Assembly: GCA_016213865.1 (NCBI GenBank)
Contig: JACQZL010000108.1
Coordinates: forward strand, 1-7,586
DNA from: Candidatus Rifleibacteriota bacterium
GTDB taxonomy: Bacteria; UBP17; UBA6191; JACPRK01
Length of the DNA: 7,586 bases
Direction of reading: 5' to 3'
A program made the position numbers and the translations under genes. The stretch's first letter is position 1, and each line of letters starts with the position of its first letter. The notes under the pieces were generated by a model. That model ran no database searches and was not told the origin of the DNA. It saw only the letters and a list, made by a program, of their open reading frames with translations. Shown here one piece after another: positions 1-6,200 of this stretch.

Positions 1-848
1 TGGACCCGGAGGTGGCTCAACCAGCGCTTGGGCTCTCCGACGCGCGGTTTGCTGTCCAGCTTGCCGAAGACGAACCTGCGAAGGGTGCGGCCTTGCCGCG
101 AGCCGCTCGGGTTTGCGTCCAGACCCGCCAGCAGGTGTTGCAGCAGTCCGTTCTCGTACTGCGAAGGCCAGGCACCGCGGGTCGCCAGGATCAGTGGATC
201 GTCCTTGAAGTGGAAGAAGACCGCGGCCACGTCGAAGTGCACGACCTGGGCCACGAAGCCGAGCGAGGCGTCGAAGAAGTCCTCCAGGTCCTGGGTCCTG
301 GTGCCGAGCGTGGCGATCTTCTCGCGCAGGGTCTCCTCGCGAAGCAGGTCGTTGAGGAGATCGAGGACGCGCTCTCGGAACGGTGCAGTGAGCTTCTCGA
401 GCGTGTCCGCCCGGAGCGTCGGATCCAGAGTTAGCGGCGGGGGCTTTGGCGTGGGGGGACGTCTTGCCAGCAGCTTGCGGACGGCCCCGACGACGGGCGA
501 GTAATCGCCCTGCTTCTTGACCAGGTACCGGTCGGCCCCGCACTGCTTCCCCCAGAACCGATCCAGATGTTCCCTCAGCGCCGTGAGGATGACGATCGGC
601 GTCTCCTTGAACTGGCGGGCCTCTCGCAGGAAGCGGCAGACGAGGTACCCGTTGATCTCCGGCATGCCGACGTTGGTGACGATGGCATCCGGCTCCTCTG
701 CAAAAGCGAGCCGGATGGCGTCGATACCGTCGGCCGCGCAGAGCACCTGATAGCCCGCATCCTGAAAGGCGGCGACGGCGAGCTGCCGCTCCTCGTTCGA
801 GTCCTCGACGACCAGCACTCTCTGGACCTTTGCCGTTGAGCTCTTCAT
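1..848 (-). CDS. Response regulator-like protein: receiver domain with Asp-to-Asn phosphoacceptor, then GAF-like region (3' end outside window)
   Basis: The reading frame starts at ATG 848 and stays open for 282 codons to the window edge, so the C-terminus is missing. Residues about 9-127 form a CheY-like receiver: acidic pair E15-D16, the TNVGMPEINGY loop at 58-68, T89 after the ILTA strand, and K111 after the DRYLV strand. The phosphoacceptor position is N59 (AAC) rather than Asp, so ordinary His-Asp phosphorylation is probably lost or altered. A Pro-rich linker (131-138) leads to a charged helix (about 145-190) that could be a coiled coil. A mixed alpha/beta segment from about 190 (ASLGFVAQVVHFDVAAVFF) resembles the start of a GAF sensor domain; that assignment is tentative. 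No DNA-binding domain is seen in the visible part, so the output domain could be enzymatic and lie beyond the edge. The start is supported by a GGAGG seven bases upstream. It could be a pseudo-receiver scaffold or a phosphorylation-independent sensor. The receiver call is secure; the role is unknown. Confidence 0.88.
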   Translation of the reverse strand, partial: MKSSTAKVQRVLVVEDSNEERQLAVAAFQDAGYQVLCAADGIDAIRLAFAEEPDAIVTNVGMPEINGYLVCRFLREARQFKETPIVILTALREHLDRFWGKQCGADRYLVKKQGDYSPVVGAVRKLLARRPPTPKPPPLTLDPTLRADTLEKLTAPFRERVLDLLNDLLREETLREKIATLGTRTQDLEDFFDASLGFVAQVVHFDVAAVFFHFKDDPLILATRGAWPSQYENGLLQHLLAGLDANPSGSRQGRTLRRFVFGKLDSKPRVGEPKRWLSHLRV

Positions 849-855
849 GGATAGA

Positions 856-860
856 CCTCC
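856..860 (-). promoter_or_regulatory. Shine-Dalgarno GGAGG of the receiver gene
   Basis: GGAGG on the minus strand lies seven bases before ATG 848. It fixes that ATG as the start of the receiver protein, which then begins a few residues before the first beta strand, as is normal for the family. Confidence 0.75.
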
Positions 861-890
861 ACAGGTAGTATCACTGTCCCGTCCCCGGCT

Positions 891-904
891 GCCCGCGTGC
901 GGGC
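891..904. repeat. Short perfect hairpin in the leader of the receiver gene
   Basis: GCCCGC-GT-GCGGGC is a 6-bp perfect inverted repeat with a 2-base loop, 43 bases upstream of the ATG at 848. There is no T-tract after it on either strand, so it does not look like an intrinsic terminator. It could be an operator half-site pair or chance in GC-rich DNA. Confidence 0.3.
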
Positions 905-1020
905 GATGGACTTCAACTCTCCCATGGCACCGACTCTAGCGCCGAACGCGCGCCGGGGCCAGGGGCGCGGGGGGGAGAAGGGGGCCGCCACCAGGACGAT
1001 GCCACCTGAACCGCGTGGCG

Positions 1021-1302
1021 TCACCGCAACAAGGCAAACAGGATGCCGCCGACCAAGCACAGGCAGACTACCCACCCGAGGGCACCCAAGCCGGAGCTCG
1101 ACTCCGAGGACGAGGGATGAGAAGAGCTAGGCCCACGTCCGTCGACCAGCACGACCTTGCCGCCGCTCTGATGGATGGCAACGGCCATCTTGGCCGCGCA
1201 CTCGGTGCACAAGTCGGACTTGTGGGCCGCTCCCGTGGCCTGGTTACCCAGGACGACTTCCACAGTGTCCCGATAACTGTGACAGCACTCACAGTATCCC
1301 AT
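1021..1302 (-). CDS. Small protein with N-terminal zinc-knuckle-like Cys pairs and a C-terminal transmembrane helix
   Basis: This 93-residue protein belongs to no family I can name. The N-terminus has C4-x-x-C7 (CECC, with an extra C6) and, 24 residues later, C32-x-x-C35 (LCTEC). This four-Cys spacing is typical of a structural zinc ribbon or treble-clef-like knuckle; H8 and H27 lie nearby. Residues 40-53 suggest a short helix and strand, as in small zinc ribbons. A Ser-rich linker (59-70) follows, then a hydrophobic segment at about 72-92 (LGALGWVVCLCLVGGILFALL) ending in a single Arg, which looks like a tail anchor. The zinc module would therefore face the cytoplasm. The ATG is supported by a strong GGAAGGAAGG just upstream. 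The gene is co-oriented with the receiver gene, 172 bp away, so co-transcription is possible but not shown. The Cys pairs and membrane helix make it convincing as a real gene despite its size. Confidence 0.75.
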   Translation of the reverse strand: MGYCECCHSYRDTVEVVLGNQATGAAHKSDLCTECAAKMAVAIHQSGGKVVLVDGRGPSSSHPSSSESSSGLGALGWVVCLCLVGGILFALLR

Positions 1303-1307
1303 GGCTG

Positions 1308-1317
1308 CCTTCCTTCC
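1308..1317 (-). promoter_or_regulatory. Purine-rich ribosome binding site of the small zinc-knuckle gene
   Basis: GGAAGGAAGG on the minus strand ends five bases before ATG 1302. It is the best ribosome binding site in the window and supports this short gene being translated. A 6-bp inverted repeat (1321-1326 with 1335-1340, loop of 8) sits directly 5' of it in the transcript and might affect access. Confidence 0.65.
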
Positions 1318-1634
1318 GCAGGACGGTCCTCGGTCCGTCCCGCCTCATCGAGTGTCCGTTACGAGTCACGAGCAACCGGGCCTTCCGGTCAGTTGATGCC
1401 AACAAGAGGGCTCGCGGGACGAGGCCGCCCTGCAGGAGCTCCACCCTGCGAACAAGGTGTGGGGTTCCGCGTCGGGCGCGGCGAGACCCCGCAGTCGAAC
1501 TCCCACTTGTCCCCGGGGCCGAATCGGCCCGGAACGGGACTGAGCACTCTGCGCTACCCGAACTTCGCCAGAACAAGGCGCATCCTCGACAACCCCACGC
1601 GGTCGTCTGATTGAACTCCCAAACCACCATGAAA

Positions 1635-1664
1635 AGCGTACCCAGTCTGGCTCTACTCTGTCAA
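1635..1664 (-). promoter_or_regulatory. Possible sigma70-type promoter for the small zinc-knuckle gene
   Basis: On the minus strand TTGACA (1659-1664), a perfect -35 consensus, is followed after 18 bases by TACGCT (1635-1640), which keeps the TA...T positions of the -10 box. The surrounding DNA is less GC-rich than its neighbours. Transcription would begin about 325 bases before ATG 1302 and leave a long leader. The -35 box is good and the -10 is poor, so this is only a candidate. Confidence 0.3.
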
Positions 1665-1746
1665 GTGAGGCACGAGTGCGGGGTGCGCGCGCGGAACACG
1701 GGGAGCCGCATTACTGGATCCGTGACCCAAGGAGTTGTAGCGCGGG

Positions 1747-1766
1747 CCCCCTTCGACAGGCTCAGG
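1747..1766. repeat. Short dispersed-repeat-like motif
   Basis: CCCCTTCGACAGGCTCAGGA resembles a short intergenic motif (CCTTCGACA-R-GCTCAGG) that I recall recurring in non-coding DNA of some environmental bacterial genomes. Only one copy is present here, so calling it a repeat rests on recollection, not on this window. Confidence 0.25.
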
Positions 1767-1866
1767 ATATGCGTGTGGCCCGCAGAGGTCGATGGACCGC
1801 TTCACGAGCGGGGGACAAGCCCAATGGCATCAAATCAGCGTCAGGAGAGGCATGACGGGCGTCGGA

Positions 1867-1962
1867 AAGGTAGAAGCGGCATCTTGCCGCTTCCACAGGT
1901 CCGGGCAAGTCACCGTCGCTTGACCGGGCGCCCAGAAAGCGGCTGGAAGCCGCTTCTACCTT
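1867..1962. repeat. REP/MITE-like nested palindrome
   Basis: The 14-base ends AAGGTAGAAGCGGC (1867-1880) and GCCGCTTCTACCTT (1949-1962) are perfect reverse complements. Each end also folds by itself: GAAGCGGC (1873-1880) with GCCGCTTC (1886-1893), loop ATCTT; and AAGCGGC (1937-1943) with GCCGCTT (1949-1955), loop TGGAA. The centre continues the symmetry: 1901-1909 pairs with 1919-1927 with one mismatch. The whole element can therefore form one long imperfect hairpin or two terminal hairpins. It lies 35 bases after the stop of the 411-residue gene, where REP-type elements usually sit, and may stabilise or end that transcript. No transposase gene is present here; if mobile, it would be moved in trans, for example by a REP-associated tyrosine transposase. 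Confidence 0.8.
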
Positions 1963-1997
1963 GCGGCGTTGCCATCGTTGCGGCCTCGCCGGCAAAT

Positions 1998-3233
1998 CTA
2001 TGGCAGGAGATGGGAACCATGAGGATTTAGTGCCACTGGGACAAGCCCCCGCGCTACGCCACTCACAAGGCCAGTTGCAGCTGTTGACCCACGAACCGCG
2101 CGCACACCCACGAGTGCCAGGAGCGCGATCAGGGCCAGCACCAGCAGCAGGACGAGCCATCGAGAGATCCGGCGTTCGTCGAGGCGGGGGCCGTCTCGCG
2201 GTACGATGTCGCGCCAGTCGAGGCGCCGAGTGATGAACCGGCGCTCCGACTCGCGGTCTCGCGTGGGTCCGAGCAAGTCAGAGCTCGGCCGTGGAAAGGC
2301 CAAGTCGCGCAGTTGGTCGAGAGATGCTGACAAGGCAATCAGTCCGGCAGCCTCCTTGGCAGCCGGGATTGGCTCCACCTCAGGCGGCGGCGGCAGCTTC
2401 AGAGTCCGCAGCAGCTCCGCAGCCTCCCGATTCGACGGTGGCTCGAGCAAGTTGGAGGGATGCGCTGAGAAGGCGATCTCGTACACTTGGCCATAGATCG
2501 CGGAGATGACACTCAGGTCGGCAGCCTCCTTGACAGCCCGGATCGACTCCACCTCCGGCGGCGGCAGAGGAGGACTTTCCTGCTTGGCGAACAGGCCCAA
2601 CGCCGATTCCCGCGACTTCGGCCTCTGGAGCGCTTTCTTGCTGGCGCCGATGGCCCGCAACTCGTGCCGTAGCGGGCCGAGCAGTCGAGCGAGCTCCTGC
2701 TGGTTGGCCCGTTTCGCGTTGGAAGTCCTCCCGAGAGACTTGGCGGCCGCCGAGGACTTGCTGTCCGGGAAGTCACGTGGCAGCTCCACCAACCAGGAGG
2801 ACTCCGGTGCCAGTTGACGCGAGAAGAGCTGGAGCCTTCTCCGAAACAGCTCTTCTCCTGCCATCCTCCGGAGCCTGCGTGGAGGGAACTCCGCAAGCAG
2901 CCGATCGAGGTACTCGGCGACCACCGGGTCTGGAGGAAAGCCCGTGAGCCCGAGAAAGGCCGAGGCGAACGTGTGGTCGGGTTCCAAGAACAGCGCCCGC
3001 TCGAACTGCGCGTCCGCGTCCTGGAAGCGGCCTTCTTCGGTCAGGAGGAAGCCCGCCAGCACGCGAAGGTCCGCCTCGAGCTGCCGGCGGTGCACGCCAA
3101 GGCCGTGATCCAGCAGCGCCAAGAGAAGCCCCAGGCGCTCCGATTCGAAGTCGCGGGTGCGCCTTGGGGGTCGGCCTTTCCTCGAGTGTCGCTCGGGCGC
3201 CGCAAGGACAATTGCCTGGTCGATCTCAGACAT
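1998..3233 (-). CDS. Membrane-anchored protein with TPR-like segment and a tandem 58-residue repeat, coupled to the STAND gene
   Basis: I do not recognise a named family in this 411-residue protein. The N-terminus (14-33) is basic. Residues about 56-96 look like one TPR hairpin plus a helix (AGFLLTEEGRFQDADAQFERALFLEPDHT). Charged helices and a Lys/Arg/Ala-rich stretch (about 155-215) follow. Residues 223-270 and 281-328 are a tandem duplication with a 58-residue period: 24 of 48 aligned positions are identical, sharing PPPEVE, AxKEAA and a terminal RE. A third, decayed copy may lie upstream, ending near R208-E209. A strong hydrophobic helix (359-377, WLVLLLVLALIALLALVGV) is bounded by Arg on both sides and leaves a 34-residue tail. 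There is no signal peptide, so the bulk is probably cytoplasmic, with one membrane anchor. ATG 3233 overlaps the upstream stop (ATGTCTGA), with GGAGG 12 bases upstream, suggesting translational coupling to the STAND protein and a joint function. Confidence 0.85.
   Translation of the reverse strand: MSEIDQAIVLAAPERHSRKGRPPRRTRDFESERLGLLLALLDHGLGVHRRQLEADLRVLAGFLLTEEGRFQDADAQFERALFLEPDHTFASAFLGLTGFPPDPVVAEYLDRLLAEFPPRRLRRMAGEELFRRRLQLFSRQLAPESSWLVELPRDFPDSKSSAAAKSLGRTSNAKRANQQELARLLGPLRHELRAIGASKKALQRPKSRESALGLFAKQESPPLPPPEVESIRAVKEAADLSVISAIYGQVYEIAFSAHPSNLLEPPSNREAAELLRTLKLPPPPEVEPIPAAKEAAGLIALSASLDQLRDLAFPRPSSDLLGPTRDRESERRFITRRLDWRDIVPRDGPRLDERRISRWLVLLLVLALIALLALVGVRAVRGSTAATGLVSGVARGLVPVALNPHGSHLLP
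2103..2159 (-). other. Predicted transmembrane helix of the 411-residue protein
   Basis: Residues 359-377 are an uninterrupted run of Leu, Val, Ala and Ile with one Trp at the start and one Gly near the end. R354, R355 and R358 flank it on the N-side and R378 and R381 on the C-side. It is the only membrane segment seen in the coupled gene pair. Confidence 0.85.
2250..2567 (-). repeat. Tandem internal duplication within the 411-residue gene
   Basis: Two coding units, 2424-2567 (residues 223-270) and 2250-2393 (residues 281-328), are offset by exactly 174 bp. Similarity is visible in the DNA too: the stretch around GGCAGCCTCCTTG and CTCCACCTC recurs on the plus strand near 2519 and 2346. Half of the aligned residues are identical, so this is an old but clear duplication. 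Each unit starts with a Pro-rich turn and continues as a helix. Confidence 0.85.
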
Positions 3234-6200
3234 CGCTCAGCGCAGCCTCCACCAACTCGCAGACACGGGTCCGCACACGGTCGAAGGCCGCCACCGGCGC
3301 GTCGCTCTCCAACTGCTCGCACACTGCGGCCGGGATGAGGCGCAGAAAGAGAGCGGACAAGACCGCGGGGCTGGCGTCGAACTCCACGCCCAGTCCCTCG
3401 AAGACATCCCATACTCTGGCCTTGTCAGGCTCCAGGCTAATGCGCAGCACGGCCAGTTGCTGTTGGACCTGGTCGAAGGCCGGTTCCGAGGCGGGGTCGC
3501 GTGCTCTCGACTTGGTCGTGAAGGGATGCCCTGCCTCCGGGCACAGGACTCTCTCGGTGTCAACGGCCAGAGTTGGCGGCAGCCGGGCGGCGACGAGCGA
3601 CTCTCGAGCTTGCTCCACAAGGCTCAGGGCAACCCGGCATAACTCGGGTCTTTCGAGTCTTGCCAGGTCGCCGGCGAGGTTGCCCAGTCGTGACGCACGA
3701 GCCAGCGCGTCCGGACAGGTGCTGATGGACTCGAGTGCCCTGGCCAGAGCCGGCTCGAAGCGCTCGCCCGCCGGACCGATCAGAAAGCGCACCGGCAGCA
3801 AGGCGCTCAGGACTCGGTCCCTGAGACCTCCAGCAATCGGAACAGCGGCTGCGCGCCTCTCGGTCTCATCGAGCCACCTGACCGCCCACTCGAGCTTCTC
3901 CGCAACCGGGCGTCCGGAGTCTCCAAACCGGTTTCCCCGCCGCTGCCAAGCTGTGTCGCCGAGCCCCATTGCAGCCTCGGCGGCACGCGTCAGGGCGCAG
4001 CACTGTCCCTCGGGCGTGCCTATCTTGTCGGCTAGGGCGATCACCTCCTCGGGAGCCGTTAGACCCAGGGCGGGAGCAACGGCAATCAACCGAACATCGT
4101 ACCGGTCGCAGGCCCAACGCCCCGACTGGCCGACCTTTGGGCACGCCGAAACGATACGCAGTGCGCACTCCCGCGCCCGGGTGGTGTCACCTTCGGCCAT
4201 CGCCCCCGAGTACCGAAGCCAGAGCGCCTCGACCGGATTCTCCAGCTCGGCCAGGCGCTGTTCGAGGCAGATGCGCTCCTGGTCGGGGATTGCCGCTGCC
4301 GCGCGCTGTCCTGCGCGCTGCCTGACCAGAACCTGAACCTCGAGCCTCATTGGGCCATCCTCGATGGCCGTTGCGGTTGCCCAGGCCAGACGGACATCTT
4401 CGAGGTCCTCGCTCCCGGCCAGGGCGAGGGCCATGCGCCGGCGAGTCGAGTCGCGGCTCGCAGGCTCCTCGACGGCCCCAAGCTCCTTGCCGACAGCTTC
4501 GAATAGAGGCCGGGCCCGGTCCCACAGCTCACGCTGCGCAAGCCGCTCGGCGGAGGACAGCAGCACCTCGATGGCAAACGGGGTCGATTGAGACGCCGCC
4601 ACGTCCAGCAACGCCAATCTCAGGGTCTCTCGCGCCTGCCGAGGGTCTTCCGCGGCCAGGCGTCGAGCGAGGCTGGCCAGGGCACTGACCCGAATCCTGC
4701 ACGAGCCGATCTGCCGGACCAGGTGCGACGAATCTCGAGGACTGGATGCCGCCAGGCGGATGGCTTCGAGCCGCTTGACGAGGTCGAGCTGCCGCTGCGA
4801 CGCGTCTCCGTTGCCGTGGGCTCGTGAAGCGAGCGGACCTGACCGGCGGGCCAACGCCAGCTCTCTTCGCAGTGGATGAGAGAAGGACCGCGAGGGCGCC
4901 GCCGGGTCGGTTTCCGATGCCTCCGAGGTTTGCAGCAGGACTGCCTCCGAGAGGGCCGGCTCCAGTAAGGGCGGCCCCGGATGAGAGACGGACCGCTCGC
5001 TGGCCGGCGAAGGACTGTTGCAGGCAAGTGCCAAAAGGGCCCTGGAGCGCTCCCAGACAGACTGGATCCGCGAGGCAATCCGCCGCGCTGTCGTCAGATC
5101 GGGAGAGCCAATCCGCTCGACAACGGCCCGCAAGGCTCGATCGCGCGCCCTCCGTGTCCCGAGCCGGCGCGCGTCGCTGGCAAATCTCTGCGCGTCTTTC
5201 GCCGTCAGAGCTGCGGCTGCCTCCGAAGCGAGACTGCCGAGCAGCTTTCCCTCGGACGTGGAGAAGTGGAGGCAGGCTGCAGCGTCGAGCGCCTTCCGCG
5301 GAACCTCGCTTATCAGCGGAAGGGCCAGCAGCCTGAGCCGATCCGCGACCCGTGCGCTCCCCGAGGCGCAGTCCCTGTTCAGCACCTTGGCCGTCAGCGC
5401 GGCGCCTGCCTTGACAGCGGGGCCAGTCTTGATGCCGGCGCTGGCCTGTCGAGCGCCTGCGAGCAAGGCCCCGGCGAGCCGCAATCGGCTGAGCCCGCGA
5501 ACCCACGGGCTCTGAACTCGCTCCACAACTTCGCGGAGAAAGTGGGGTTCGCGGGCGCGCAGGAACGCAAGCTCGGGATCCGTCAGGCCCTCCAGCAGCA
5601 CTCGGCGTCCACCGCGGCCGATCCAGCGGTGGGCCGCCTCGAGGCCGAGCACGACGGCGATTGCAGGGGCCAGGTTGAACTCGCCGAACCGCCGGTCGAT
5701 CGAGGCCAGGCTGCAGCGCAGCCAGGAGAGCTCGAAGGCCTTCAAGAGGAGCCCGGCGCGGCGGGCAGCCAAGGAGCATGCTTGCAGGTCGCCGAGGGCC
5801 TTGCGAACGTCGCGACCGTCACGGACCTTCTGAGTCAAGTACGCCCCGGGCAAGTTCTTGGCAACTGCCGCGTGCTTTCCCACGGCGAGGAGGTGCCCTG
5901 GCAAGAAGCGGTACGCAGGGCGCGGATTGCCTCTTCTTCGATCGGCCAGCGTCAGGCACGCCAGCCGCCGGTGCATGCGACCCAATTCTCTCTCGGCCGC
6001 CGCGTGACTGGCCTTCCAGAGAGCTGTCAGCTCGAGCGCTCGGCGAGGATCGGACAGTCGGACCCAGTCCCCGGAACACTGGAGGAGGCCCGTGAAGCAG
6101 TCGACGACCTCTCGCACCAGGCTCTCGGACGCGCCGGCGGGGAGCTCTCTCTCGCTGACGAAAGAGACGCACTCGCTCATGAGAAGCCCCGCGGAAGCAT

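Larger units (their letters stand above)
1303..1997. other. Intergenic region without a convincing gene
   Basis: About 695 bp separates the zinc-knuckle gene from the end of the 411-residue gene. Frames are open here on both strands, but their translations are Arg/Ser/Gly-rich, lack domain-like patterning, and either run across the palindrome at 1867-1962 or overlap the start of the small gene. I see no tRNA or recognisable ncRNA. The contents I can describe are a possible minus-strand promoter (1635-1664), a short dispersed-repeat-like motif (1747-1766), some GC-rich hairpins such as 1516-1530, and the large palindrome. Confidence 0.6.

Noticed and set aside
940..1020. Terminator after the zinc-knuckle gene
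   Set aside because: The stretch is G/C-rich with no clear stem followed by a T-tract on the minus strand.
1461..1500. Possible tRNA-like or hairpin RNA (GGGGT...ACCCC, followed by GTCGAAC)
   Set aside because: A GC-rich stem can be drawn, but no acceptor, D or anticodon arms fit around it. GTCGAAC resembles part of a T-loop only by chance.
1289..1630. Possible 113-residue minus-strand gene upstream of the zinc-knuckle gene
   Set aside because: It overlaps the start and ribosome binding site of the better-supported gene, lacks patterning, and its composition looks like translated non-coding DNA.
1611..2030. Possible 139-residue plus-strand gene
   Set aside because: It runs through the 96-base palindrome and has no domain or coherent composition.
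3164..4336. Plus-strand frame of 390 codons across the gene 1/gene 2 junction
   Set aside because: It is a Ser/Arg/Ala-rich shadow antisense to both real genes, with no recognisable domain.
4529..5779. Second long minus-strand frame of 416 codons in the solenoid region
   Set aside because: It is a different frame inside the solenoid-coding region, with Arg/Gly/Pro/Ser-rich composition and no motif. The main frame continues through it with regular helical repeats, so there is no sign of a frameshift.
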